Shown: positions 16,718 through 25,168, counted from the stretch's first letter. The stretch is 27,643 nt of DNA from MWFE01 sp964481075 (GCA_964481075.1 CAYZSD010000029.1:1-27643), one strand, 5' to 3'. Notes: generated from the letters alone by a model not told the origin. A program made the numbers and translations.

Positions 16718-17098
16718 ATGTACCAGTTTGAACTAAAGGAAACTCCCACAACCCCTTACATACTGCTCGATAATCTGACGGGCGTTATTAAGGTTGAAGG
16801 TCGCTCAATTCCTGAAAACGTTATTGATTTCTTCCAACCTATCCTGAATTGGCTAGATGAATACGCAAAGAATCCCCATGAAGCGACCGAGGTTCACTTT
16901 AAACTAGAATATTTCAATACCAGCTCCTCCAAGAGAATTTTTGATATCATGAAGAAAGTTGAGAACATTTCAATTCAATCTGGTAAACCCGTTGTCATAA
17001 ATTGGTACTACGAGGAGGACGATGAGGATATTTACTTTGCTGGCAATGACTACAAAACATTGGTCTCAAAGGTGGAGTTTAACCTCATTGAAATCTAA
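16718..17098 (+). CDS. SiaC-like phosphoprotein (DUF1987)
   Basis: A 126-residue, full-length SiaC/DUF1987 protein, the normal size. Landmarks are IKVEGRSIPENVIDFFQPIL, NWLDEYAKNP, FKLEYFNTSSSKRIFDIM and INWYYEEDDEDI. The family phospho-acceptor Thr is kept at T68 (NTSSSK). It differs from the longer paralogue 55 nt upstream, which has Ser there and a basic tail. Two paralogues in one operon with different phosphosites suggest a switch with two settings, both possibly phosphorylated by a SiaB-like kinase encoded elsewhere (inference). The following gene, 57 nt on, is a lipoprotein amidotransferase, and the genes may be co-transcribed. Confidence 0.9.
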   Translation: MYQFELKETPTTPYILLDNLTGVIKVEGRSIPENVIDFFQPILNWLDEYAKNPHEATEVHFKLEYFNTSSSKRIFDIMKKVENISIQSGKPVVINWYYEEDDEDIYFAGNDYKTLVSKVEFNLIEI

Positions 17099-17155
17099 TT
17101 AACCCTCCTTTTCCTGCAAATTCATTGTCTTTATCAAGATCTAACGTTTAATATT

Positions 17156-18268
17156 ATGTTTAGAACACTTTTACTTTTTTTGCTTTTGCTTTTTTTATGG
17201 GCATGTAATCCAAAAAGTAGAAAAGTACTAATTGAAATCGACGAGCTCGATTCAATTACGCCCAAAATTATACTTCTTCATCCTACTGTTAAAAATATTA
17301 CTACCTTTCAATACTTAGTTGAAAGTGGGTTGTTCCCTGTAGGGAATAGCAATCAGTTCATTGGGCTTTACCATAGCCGGGGTAGTTACGATTATAGTCA
17401 GTCTGTCGATTACATAGAAACAAATAAACTTTCCCAATGGAAATTGGTCGAGATTAGCGATAAGCTTAAACCTAGTACTCTTTTCAAGACCAACGACTGC
17501 TCTAAAGTTTTTCAAACCCTATTCGAAAGATCTAATGGGGCAATTTTTTGGGGAGGACCCGATCTCCCTCCAGCCACCTATGGCCAACCCACAAACTTAC
17601 TTACAGAAATAACCGATATTCATCGTCACTACCTCGAACTGAGTTTCCTCTTTCACCTTTTGGGTGGTTCGCAGGATACACTTTTTTTGCCGCTTCTTAC
17701 CTCGAAACCGAACTATGTAGTACTTGGTATATGCCTAGGGATGCAAACCATGAATGTTGCCACTGGTGGAACTATGATTCAGGATATCCCTTCAGAATTA
17801 TATGGAAAGGTTACTGTTGAAGATGTGTTGAGCATGCCTGTCAATCAACAGCATAGAAATTACTACACCAACTATGGTTTGGATAAGTCGTTAATATGGG
17901 GTCATTTTCATGAAATACTGTACCAGCACAACTCTCTTTTTGATAGTTTGAATGGCCTGTCAAAAAGCAACCCAAATGTTTGGAGTAGCCACCATCAAGC
18001 ATTAGGTAAACTTGGAAAGGGTATTGTCCCTGCTGCTTGGTCGATGGACTCATTGATTGTGGAAGCCGTTGCTCACGAAACATTCAAAAGGGTTCTGGGT
18101 GTTCAGTTTCATCCCGAAGTAACGGCCATATACAACAATGAAACACTAAAACAACGGCCCTTTAGCAAGGAAAGGAAGACTTACAACGAACTTTACCCCA
18201 ACGAATCTGGAGCACTTTTTCATAGAAATTTTTGGGGACACTTTTCTTCCTTTTTCAAACAGGAATAG
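17156..18268 (+). CDS. Lipoprotein class I glutamine amidotransferase (peptidase C26 / PuuD-like)
   Basis: A 370-residue protein with an N-terminal lipoprotein signal: MFRTLLLFLLLLFLWAC has the lipobox LWAC with Cys17. The rest is a class I glutamine amidotransferase / gamma-glutamyl-gamma-aminobutyrate hydrolase fold: substrate-side motif GAIFWGGPDLPP, nucleophile C193 in GICLGMQTMNVATGG, SSHHQALGKLGKG, and His319/Glu321 in GVQFHPE, giving a complete Cys-His-Glu triad. Family members hydrolyse gamma-glutamyl amides. Export and lipid anchoring are unusual for the cytoplasmic PuuD relatives and suggest action on extracytoplasmic gamma-glutamyl peptides or envelope material (inference). It lies 57 nt downstream of the SiaC-like pair, converging with the sugar transferase gene. 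Confidence 0.87.
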   Translation: MFRTLLLFLLLLFLWACNPKSRKVLIEIDELDSITPKIILLHPTVKNITTFQYLVESGLFPVGNSNQFIGLYHSRGSYDYSQSVDYIETNKLSQWKLVEISDKLKPSTLFKTNDCSKVFQTLFERSNGAIFWGGPDLPPATYGQPTNLLTEITDIHRHYLELSFLFHLLGGSQDTLFLPLLTSKPNYVVLGICLGMQTMNVATGGTMIQDIPSELYGKVTVEDVLSMPVNQQHRNYYTNYGLDKSLIWGHFHEILYQHNSLFDSLNGLSKSNPNVWSSHHQALGKLGKGIVPAAWSMDSLIVEAVAHETFKRVLGVQFHPEVTAIYNNETLKQRPFSKERKTYNELYPNESGALFHRNFWGHFSSFFKQE

Positions 18269-18309
18269 ATTTCTACTATGATGAAGTCGGAGCAGATAAT
18301 TGCAAAGTA

Positions 18310-19725
18310 TTAGACGCCTCTTCCTCTGAATACGGTGATAAGGGTATAAATAATTATCCTTAAGTCAACGTAAAGTGTCATATTTTCAAGGTAAAGCAAA
18401 TCGAACTTCAGACGCGAAATCATCTGATCAACATTCTCAGCGTATCCATATTTGACTTGCCCCCAGGAGGTTATTCCTGGTTTAACCTTTTGAAGATGGA
18501 GGTAATGAGGTGCCTTTTTTACTATCTGATCGATATAGAATTTTCTCTCGGGGCGAGGGCCAACTAACGACATGTCTCCTTTTAGAACGTTGTAAAAATT
18601 TGGCATCTCATCGAGACGGGTTTTTCGTATGAATTTACCTATAGGGGTTACTCTAGTATCGTTTTTGCTCGAAAGAGCAGGCCCATTCGCTTCAGCATCA
18701 ACATACATTGATCGAAACTTGTATATCATAAAAGGTTTACCGTATCTACCTATCCTTTCCTGGCTATAGAATACAGGGCCTTTCGAGGTTACCTTAATAA
18801 TAAGAGCAAGCATCAGAAACAACGGAGAAAGAATAATTAAAGCTAACAATGAAAGGGTGATGTCAATTAATACCTTTGTCTTCTGTTGCCACTGGGGCAT
18901 CAAATCAAACGAAACCTGAATAAGTGGCGTTCCAAAAATTGAGGACATCTTAACTTTCCCGGTCAGGAAATCATACAGATTTGGAATAACCTTTACAACC
19001 ACATTCTGACTTAAGACATCGTTAATAATCCTTGTTAGGAGCCTATTGTCGCCTGTTTCTAATGCAAGGATAATCTCTTCAACCCTGTGGTTTGCTATTA
19101 TCTCTCTCATGCTTTGAAAAGTTCCAAGGTGAGGAGTTATACCTGCTAACGAATATTTCGATCTAATGCCAGTGCTAACAAACCCGATGATCTTGTTTCC
19201 GTTCGATTTAATCTGACTCTCAATTTCATTGAAAAGTTCTAGGGCATTTTCACCATCGCCTACAATAATAGTTGGAAATCCAAATTTTCTAGAACGAATT
19301 TTTCTTATGGTTGATGAGGTAATAAGTAAACGGGGAAAGTAGGTTAACGTAAATTGGAGGAAGAAAAGGGATAGGAAAAGTTGGTAGTAATTCTTATAGG
19401 AAGCAACGTAGTCGTCGAGTAGAAGGAGAAAGAAAAGGATTAAAACACCCACTATATTGCTCCATATTGAAGAACCTAACTCTTTTAACCTCGATCTTCG
19501 GTAAACATCCTTGTAAAACCCGTTGATATAAAAAACAAGCAACCAAAAGAGGGGGATTATTGCAAGCCCTTGTAAAAACCTAAAATCGAACTCAAACGAC
19601 ACATAGTCGCCAAACAACTGCTTTTCAATAACTTCTTTTCTGTAAACATGGAAAAGAAACCAAGAAAGCAGCGATCCAACGTAATCAAATATAATGTACT
19701 TTAGGGTTTGTAGACGTTTATTCAC
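18310..19725 (-). CDS. Undecaprenyl-phosphate sugar phosphotransferase (WcaJ-type)
   Basis: A 471-residue polyisoprenyl-phosphate hexose-1-phosphate transferase, read on the minus strand from a GTG start. Four N-terminal membrane helices (within about 8-135), a nucleotide-binding-like cytoplasmic middle (about 150-260, starting FPTIIVGDGENA), a fifth hydrophobic helix (about 283-305), and the bacterial sugar transferase domain to the end. Signs are SKGPVFYSQERIGR, PFMIYKFRSMYVDAE, TRLDEMPNFYNVLKGDMS, VGPRPE at 388-393 and KPGITSWGQV. It puts the first sugar phosphate on the lipid carrier at the inner membrane and starts exopolysaccharide repeat units; WcaJ adds glucose-1-P, but the sugar here is not certain. 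Its 3' end is 41 nt from the amidotransferase 3' end, so transcription converges. It can supply the flippase at 14578. Confidence 0.92.
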   Translation of the reverse strand: MNKRLQTLKYIIFDYVGSLLSWFLFHVYRKEVIEKQLFGDYVSFEFDFRFLQGLAIIPLFWLLVFYINGFYKDVYRRSRLKELGSSIWSNIVGVLILFFLLLLDDYVASYKNYYQLFLSLFFLQFTLTYFPRLLITSSTIRKIRSRKFGFPTIIVGDGENALELFNEIESQIKSNGNKIIGFVSTGIRSKYSLAGITPHLGTFQSMREIIANHRVEEIILALETGDNRLLTRIINDVLSQNVVVKVIPNLYDFLTGKVKMSSIFGTPLIQVSFDLMPQWQQKTKVLIDITLSLLALIILSPLFLMLALIIKVTSKGPVFYSQERIGRYGKPFMIYKFRSMYVDAEANGPALSSKNDTRVTPIGKFIRKTRLDEMPNFYNVLKGDMSLVGPRPERKFYIDQIVKKAPHYLHLQKVKPGITSWGQVKYGYAENVDQMISRLKFDLLYLENMTLYVDLRIIIYTLITVFRGRGV

Positions 19726-19912
19726 AAATACTTATTGATTTTTTAACGGTGAAAAATAAGATTTTTTTATTTTGCTTTTCTGAATAATGTCAAAAAACAT
19801 TAAAACGTTAGTATTTGATTGTTATTTCTAAATGTTAATAAATTATTCGATAAAACCCTTTTTTAAGACCTGGTTAATGTTTTTTAATCCCGAAAAATGC
19901 AAATTATTGGGA

Positions 19913-19920
19913 TATATTTG
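19913..19920 (+). promoter_or_regulatory. -7 element TATATTTG for pcm
   Basis: A perfect TAnnTTTG match 37 nt before the ATG at 19958; the -33 side is weak. It lies in the 232-nt divergent interval between the sugar transferase and pcm. Confidence 0.42.
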
Positions 19921-19957
19921 TAAAATGTAGAATAAAGCACATAGAACTGTACAAATA

Positions 19958-20602
19958 ATGGAAGATTCATTCAAACACAAGGGATTAAGAAAAAAACTAG
20001 TTGAGGAGGTTCGTCGAAAAGGGATAACCGACGAGCGTGTGCTTGCTGCCATTGGGAAAGTTCCACGACATCTTTTTATGGAGAGTAGCTTTTTAAATTT
20101 TTCTTATAAAGATTCGGCATTTCCCATTGGCTCGGGGCAAACCATCTCCCAACCCTATACTGTTGCCTTTCAAACGCAGCTCCTTGACCTTAAACCCATG
20201 GAGAAGGTTTTGGAAATTGGAACAGGTTCAGGCTACCAAACAGCAATTCTTCTCGAGATGGAGACTAAAGTGTTTACCATTGAAAGACAAAGAGAACTTT
20301 TTGTTAAGTCTAAAGCACTTTTGGAGAGCATGGGTTACAACCCCCATTTTTTCTTTGGCGATGGATACCAGGGAATGCCTTCCTATGGCCCATTCAACAA
20401 AATACTTGTAACTGCCGGAGCTTCAGAGATTCCACAAGCCCTTATTGAACAACTTGCAGTCGGGGGGCGCATGGTCATCCCTTTAGGAGATAGTATGGGA
20501 CAGGATATGCTGCTTCTGGAGAAAATCTCGCCCTTTGAAACTAAAACTTCTAAACATGGTCGATTTATTTTTGTTCCATTATTGAAAGGTACCAATAGCT
20601 AA
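19958..20602 (+). CDS. pcm: Protein-L-isoaspartate O-methyltransferase
   Basis: A 214-residue enzyme that methylates L-isoaspartyl residues with S-adenosylmethionine, starting repair of aged proteins in the cytoplasm. Family length and motifs are normal: RHLFM near the N-terminus, GSGQTISQPYTVA, SAM-binding VLEIGTGSGYQTAIL (motif I), VFTIERQREL, and KILVTAGASEIPQALIEQL with GGRMVIPLG. A likely -7 element precedes it. It is followed 21 nt later by a metallo-hydrolase gene, probably co-transcribed. A normal housekeeping gene with no sign of damage. Confidence 0.95.
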   Translation: MEDSFKHKGLRKKLVEEVRRKGITDERVLAAIGKVPRHLFMESSFLNFSYKDSAFPIGSGQTISQPYTVAFQTQLLDLKPMEKVLEIGTGSGYQTAILLEMETKVFTIERQRELFVKSKALLESMGYNPHFFFGDGYQGMPSYGPFNKILVTAGASEIPQALIEQLAVGGRMVIPLGDSMGQDMLLLEKISPFETKTSKHGRFIFVPLLKGTNS

Positions 20603-20623
20603 AAACTATCAATAATAAATATA

Positions 20624-21268
20624 ATGACAAAGCTCAAACAATTCGTTTTCAACCCCTTTCAGGAAAACACTTTTGTCCTTTACGATGATACTGGCGAGTG
20701 CATTATTGTTGATGCTGGTTGTTACACCAAAAGCGAACAAGAGGAATTGGTAACCTTCATCGAAACAAAAGGTTTAAAACCTAAGTACGCTATCAACACA
20801 CACGGGCATGTGGATCATGTGCTTGGTAACAGATTTGTAAAAGAAAAGTTTAATATTGAGATTCTTGCACATGGCGATGATGTTCCGCTTATGCAATCGG
20901 CTCTTCGACATGCCATGATGTATGGCTTGGCTATTGATGATGTCCCATCAATAGAAAGGATGCTTTTAGATGGTGAGGTAATTGAATTTGGCAATTCCAA
21001 GCTAATTGTTATTCACACACCTGGTCATTCACTTGGTGGTATCTGCCTTTACTGCAAGGAGAGTAACTTCCTCCTATCAGGGGATACCCTTTTTAGGGCA
21101 TCCATTGGCAGAACTGATCTCCCTGGCGGGAACTACGATCAGCTGATTGATAACATTTCTTCCAAACTCCTTTCTCTTGACGATTCAGTTGTGGTTTATC
21201 CAGGGCACGGCGATTCATCAACCATTGGGTGGGAAAAGGATAACAATCCCTTCCTAAATGAACAATAG
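20624..21268 (+). CDS. Metallo-beta-lactamase-fold hydrolase (glyoxalase II-like)
   Basis: A 214-residue MBL-fold hydrolase in the hydroxyacylglutathione hydrolase-like (YcbL-type) group. Metal ligands are visible: T59-H60-G-H62-V-D64-H65, H135 in HTPGHSLGG, D154 in LSGDTLF, and H195 in VYPGHGDSST. SIGRTDLPGGNYDQL and WEKDNNPF at the end are typical of this group. It lacks the C-terminal extension of true glyoxalase II, so the substrate may be another thioester; the exact reaction is unknown. It follows pcm by 21 nt and is likely in its operon. Confidence 0.9.
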   Translation: MTKLKQFVFNPFQENTFVLYDDTGECIIVDAGCYTKSEQEELVTFIETKGLKPKYAINTHGHVDHVLGNRFVKEKFNIEILAHGDDVPLMQSALRHAMMYGLAIDDVPSIERMLLDGEVIEFGNSKLIVIHTPGHSLGGICLYCKESNFLLSGDTLFRASIGRTDLPGGNYDQLIDNISSKLLSLDDSVVVYPGHGDSSTIGWEKDNNPFLNEQ

Positions 21269-21317
21269 TTGTTTTTTGCTTGTTTAGTGAAAAATAGTAA
21301 AAAGCAGTAGCCTTTTA

Positions 21318-21348
21318 TTGAAAATCTGTAATCATTTTTTTATTTTTA
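21318..21348 (+). promoter_or_regulatory. Bacteroidota-type promoter for gcvP
   Basis: TTG at 21318-21320 is followed after exactly 20 nt by TATTTTTA (21341-21348), a match to TAnnTTTG except the last base. It leaves a leader of about 60 nt before the ATG at 21416. Confidence 0.48.
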
Positions 21349-21415
21349 CCTCCAAATCATAAGCATTAACCATTGCAATCTTCAGAATTTTGTAACCAAT
21401 AAATCCCTTATTCTC

Positions 21416-24283
21416 ATGTCAACTGAACGCTTTGAAACCCGCCACATTGGTCCTCGCGACCATGAACTGGACGAAATGTTGAAATCCATCGGAGTCAAGT
21501 CTCTCGATGAGCTTATTGACCAAACGGTTCCAAAATCCATTAGGATGGAAAGGGAACTTAATCTCCCAAAGCCCTTAACCGAACAACAGTATCTGGCTAA
21601 GATAAAGAGCCTTGCATCGAAGAATAAGATTTACCGTTCGTTTATTGGGATGGGGTATTACGGAACTCAAACACCTTCAGTTATTTTGAGAAATATTTTT
21701 GAGAACCCGGGTTGGTACACATCCTACACTCCATATCAGGCCGAGATTAGTCAGGGTCGCCTGGAAGCTCTTCTCAACTTCCAAACTGTTGTAATGGATT
21801 TTACCGGAATGCCCATTGCCAATGCTTCACTACTCGATGAGGCAACAGCAGCCGCAGAAGCCATGATAATGATGTTCAACTTACGTTCACGCCAAGCCAT
21901 TAAGGAGGAGCGTGATGTTCTTTTCGTAGATGGTGATATCTTTCCACAGAACTATGAGGTAATTGAGGCACGAGCCAATCCTCTTGGAATAAAGGTTGTT
22001 ACAGGATGCTACGCTGAGTATCAATTTACTGGCAAGGAGTTTGGTGTGGTAGTTCAGTATCCATCTGCAAAGGGCAATGTGCGCGACTATGCAACCTTTG
22101 TTCAGAAAGCCCATGAAGCAGGAACACTATTTACGGTAATTGCAGATTTACTTTCACTTGCCCTTATCGCCCCTCCGGGCGAGTGGGGTGCTGATATTGT
22201 TGTGGGATCAACCCAACGCTTTGGAGTTCCCATGGGATTTGGCGGCCCACATGCTGCCTTTTTCGCAACAAAGGATGATTATAAGCGCAGTATGCCCGGT
22301 AGGATTATCGGCGTTTCCATTGACAGACATGGCAATAAGGCTCTCAGGATGGCTCTTCAAACCCGTGAGCAGCACATCAAGCGTGAGCGGGCAACCTCCA
22401 ATATTTGTACAGCACAAGCCCTTCTTGCCACAATGGCGGGAATGTTTGCGGTTTATCATGGACCAGAGGGCATCAAACGCATTGCCAAAAATGCCCATGC
22501 CGCTGCAATAACCATTGCCGAAGAGCTCGTTAAGCTAGGTTACAATCAGAATGTTAAGAACATCTTTGATACCATTGAGATTGAGCTACCAACTGGTATT
22601 AAGGTGGATATGATTAAGCGTAAGGCCATCGACAAGCAAATCAACCTGAACTATAAAAAGAATGGTGTAATTGGCATTAGCACCGATGAGTTAACATCGA
22701 TTGATGATGTTAATATATTAATTGGAATCTTCGCTGAGGTTGCTGGCAAACCGGCCCCAACTATCACAAAACTAAATGATTCAGTTAGAATACCCGAAAA
22801 CTTGCAGCGTAAATCCTCTTACCTAAATGAGAAGGTATTCAACTCTTTCCACTCCGAGACCGAGATGATGCGTTACATCAAGAAGCTGGAAAGAAAAGAT
22901 ATTGCGCTGAATCATAGTATGATATCATTAGGAAGCTGCACCATGAAGCTTAACGCTGCAACGTTAATGCTTCCTTTAAGCTGGGTTGAGTTTGGCAATA
23001 TCCACCCCTTCGTTCCAACCGATCAAGCAGAGGGCTACATGAATCTAATCTGCGAATTGGAGCAGCTTCTGGCTGAGATTACTGGGTTTGATGCCGTTTC
23101 GCTCCAGCCAAACTCAGGAGCTGCGGGTGAGTACGCTGGATTGATGGTAATTCGTGAGTACCATATTAGTCGTGGCGAGGATCATAGGAACGTTGTGCTT
23201 ATTCCAGCTTCGGCTCATGGCACAAACCCTGCGAGCGCTGCCATGGCTGGCATGGAGGTGATTGTGGTTGCCTGCGATGAGAAGGGAAATATTAATATTC
23301 AGGATCTTAAAGAAAAAGCAGAGAAGCATCGCGATAATCTTTCATCATTCATGGTAACGTATCCATCTACACATGGTGTTTTTGAGAGCCAAATCAGGGA
23401 GATGAACAGGATTATTCATGACAATGGTGGCCAGGTTTACATGGATGGAGCCAACATGAACGCACAGGTCGGGCTTACCAGCCCAGGAATTATCGGTGCT
23501 GATGTTTGCCACCTTAATCTTCACAAAACCTTTGCCATTCCTCATGGTGGTGGCGGTCCTGGCGTTGGCCCCATTGGCGTTGCCAAGCATCTTGTTCCTT
23601 TCCTCCCATCGCATCCAGTTGTAAGAACAGGAGGGGAAAAGGGTATTAAGGCTCTTTCTTCTGCTCCTTGGGGAAGTGCAAGTGTTCTTCCAATTACCTA
23701 CGGTTACATCCTGATGCTTGGTGCAGAAGGTTTGAAGAAGGTTACCGAGATGGCCATTCTCAATGCCAACTATCTTGCTGCAAAGCTGAAGGGTAATTAT
23801 GAGGTGCTTTACTCTGGCGAAACTGGTCGTGTTGCACACGAGATGATTCTCGACTGCCGCCACTTTAAGCAAACCTACGGCATAGAGACTGGTGATATCG
23901 CCCGTCGATTGATGGATTACGGTTACCACGCACCTACCCTCTCGTTTCCAGTACATGAAACGCTAATGGTTGAACCCACCGAGAGCGAGTCGAAGCAGGA
24001 ACTCGATCGCTTTGCCGATGCAATGATTTGCATTAAGAAGGAATTAGAAGAAATCAAGGATGGCAAGGCTGATAAGGATGATAATGTTTTGAAGAATGCA
24101 CCCCACACCGTTGTTAAGGTTTCTGCAAATGAGTGGAATCATGCCTATGACCGTCAAAAAGCAGCTTTCCCGCTTCCATGGATAGCGTTCAACAAGTTCT
24201 GGCCTACCGTTAGCAAGATTGATTCAGGCTATGGCGACCGAAATCTGGTTTGCTCCTGCGCTCCTATTGAAGAGTATATGTAA
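21416..24283 (+). CDS. gcvP: Glycine dehydrogenase (decarboxylating), P protein
   Basis: A 955-residue, single-chain P protein of the glycine cleavage system, the usual length for the homodimeric type. With PLP it decarboxylates glycine and passes the aminomethyl group to lipoylated GcvH. Signs are the N-terminal FETRHIGPRDHELDEML, FIGMGYYGTQTPSVILRN, YTPYQAEISQGRLEALLNFQ, GSTQRFGVPMGFGGPHAAF, SLGSCTMKLNA, and the PLP lysine K704 in LNLHKTFAIPHGGGG. GcvT and GcvH are not in the window. No frameshift or stop is seen. It is followed by a palindromic repeat element and the hepT/mntA pair. Confidence 0.97.
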   Translation: MSTERFETRHIGPRDHELDEMLKSIGVKSLDELIDQTVPKSIRMERELNLPKPLTEQQYLAKIKSLASKNKIYRSFIGMGYYGTQTPSVILRNIFENPGWYTSYTPYQAEISQGRLEALLNFQTVVMDFTGMPIANASLLDEATAAAEAMIMMFNLRSRQAIKEERDVLFVDGDIFPQNYEVIEARANPLGIKVVTGCYAEYQFTGKEFGVVVQYPSAKGNVRDYATFVQKAHEAGTLFTVIADLLSLALIAPPGEWGADIVVGSTQRFGVPMGFGGPHAAFFATKDDYKRSMPGRIIGVSIDRHGNKALRMALQTREQHIKRERATSNICTAQALLATMAGMFAVYHGPEGIKRIAKNAHAAAITIAEELVKLGYNQNVKNIFDTIEIELPTGIKVDMIKRKAIDKQINLNYKKNGVIGISTDELTSIDDVNILIGIFAEVAGKPAPTITKLNDSVRIPENLQRKSSYLNEKVFNSFHSETEMMRYIKKLERKDIALNHSMISLGSCTMKLNAATLMLPLSWVEFGNIHPFVPTDQAEGYMNLICELEQLLAEITGFDAVSLQPNSGAAGEYAGLMVIREYHISRGEDHRNVVLIPASAHGTNPASAAMAGMEVIVVACDEKGNINIQDLKEKAEKHRDNLSSFMVTYPSTHGVFESQIREMNRIIHDNGGQVYMDGANMNAQVGLTSPGIIGADVCHLNLHKTFAIPHGGGGPGVGPIGVAKHLVPFLPSHPVVRTGGEKGIKALSSAPWGSASVLPITYGYILMLGAEGLKKVTEMAILNANYLAAKLKGNYEVLYSGETGRVAHEMILDCRHFKQTYGIETGDIARRLMDYGYHAPTLSFPVHETLMVEPTESESKQELDRFADAMICIKKELEEIKDGKADKDDNVLKNAPHTVVKVSANEWNHAYDRQKAAFPLPWIAFNKFWPTVSKIDSGYGDRNLVCSCAPIEEYM

Positions 24284-24286
24284 ACA

Positions 24287-24364
24287 CCCTTAACATTCCA
24301 TCCCCGATAAAGGACATCGGGGCAGGCTGTCCGCCTGTACATTGGCGGACATGGAATCGTTAAG
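24287..24364. repeat. Palindromic intergenic element, copy 1 (left of hepT/mntA)
   Basis: Ends CCCTTAACATTCCA (24287-24300) and TGGAATCGTTAAG (24352-24364) are inverted copies with a one-base bulge. Inside are the hairpins CCCCGAT/ATCGGGG (24302-24308, 24316-24322) and GTCCGCC/GGCGGAC (24329-24335, 24344-24350). It begins 3 nt after the gcvP stop. It reads like a small mobile or REP-like palindrome with a variable centre. Confidence 0.75.
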
Positions 24365-24392
24365 AAAGCAATTTGTAAATAATATTTTGGCT

Positions 24393-24788
24393 ATGAATCA
24401 GGATATTCGCTGGAAGCAACGATTTGAGAATTACAGGAAAGCTTTGGGTCAGCTAACTAAGTTCATCGATAAGGGTGAACTCAATGAGTTGGAGCTACAA
24501 GGGCTTATTCAATCCTTTGAATATACATTCGAACTTGCTTGGAACGTGATGAAGGACTTTCTGAAAGAAAGAGGTAACCAAAATATTTATGGTTCGAGGG
24601 ATGCTATAACAGAATCATTTAAATATGGGATTATTTCCAATGGCGAGGGTTGGATGAGCATGTTTAAGGATAGGAACAAAACCAGCCATACTTACAACGA
24701 GGAGGTAGTCAATGAGATTGCCAGTAATATTATTAACCAATATTTCAAGCTTTTCAATGATTTTGCCATTAAAATGGGTGCTTTATGA
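24393..24788 (+). CDS. hepT: HepT-like HEPN RNase toxin (type VII toxin-antitoxin)
   Basis: A 131-residue HEPN-fold protein (HI0074 / nucleotidyltransferase substrate-binding family). The start at ATG 24393 gives MNQDIRWKQRFENYRKALGQL, which fits the family start; an upstream TTG at 24342 and ATG at 24351 lie in or at the end of the palindromic repeat and are unlikely. The RNase motif RX4HXY is complete: R94, H99, Y101 (RNKTSHTY). In HepT/MntA systems, such as that of Shewanella oneidensis, HepT is an RNase and MntA adds AMP to the motif tyrosine to silence it. Its stop overlaps the next gene by 4 nt (ATGA), so expression is coupled. Toxicity here is inferred from family. Confidence 0.85.
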   Translation: MNQDIRWKQRFENYRKALGQLTKFIDKGELNELELQGLIQSFEYTFELAWNVMKDFLKERGNQNIYGSRDAITESFKYGIISNGEGWMSMFKDRNKTSHTYNEEVVNEIASNIINQYFKLFNDFAIKMGAL

Positions 24789-25117
24789 GGTATGGGCTGT
24801 CTGAAGATGTGATTGAAAAGATTAGGTCAGTATTTGAAACGTTCCCCAAAATTCAGGAAGTAATAATATATGGGTCTAGGGCAATTGGCTCACATAGAGA
24901 AGGTTCAGATATAGATTTTACCTTTTTTGGACATGGTATCACCAACAACGATTTGAACCAAATCAGCCTAAAGCTTGATGAACTATTATTACCCTACACG
25001 TTTGATTTGTCCATTTTTAGTCAAATTTGCAACCCCAACCTGATTGATCACATAAATAGGGTTGGTAAGGTATTCTATTCCGCAATTAACGCCCCCAAGT
25101 CAAATAAAAAAGTATGA
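24785..25117 (+). CDS. mntA: MntA-like nucleotidyltransferase antitoxin
   Basis: A 110-residue minimal nucleotidyltransferase of the MntA/KNTase-like class. The motif GSX10DXD is complete: G30-S31 followed by D42 and D44 (YGSRAIGSHREGSDIDF); a third acidic residue, D74 in TFDLSIF, completes the usual metal triad. MntA AMPylates the HepT tyrosine and so acts as an enzymatic antitoxin (family knowledge). It overlaps hepT by 4 nt (ATGA), so the two are one operon. Length and motif are normal, with no sign of damage. After it lie two further palindromic elements and about 330 nt without a gene before accC. Confidence 0.85.
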   Translation: MRYGLSEDVIEKIRSVFETFPKIQEVIIYGSRAIGSHREGSDIDFTFFGHGITNNDLNQISLKLDELLLPYTFDLSIFSQICNPNLIDHINRVGKVFYSAINAPKSNKKV

Positions 25118-25168
25118 TGAGACGTCTTGTTTCGACAAGATAACGAGTTGGAAAGTCTTTCCAATCCC

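Noticed and set aside
21262..21276. AACAA-TAG-TTGTT followed by Ts at the end of the MBL gene
   Set aside because: The stem is only five A/T-rich pairs; too weak to call a terminator.
23345..23956. A 203-codon minus-strand ORF inside gcvP
   Set aside because: It is antisense to a fully conserved enzyme and has no recognisable domain, so it is a shadow of gcvP codon use.
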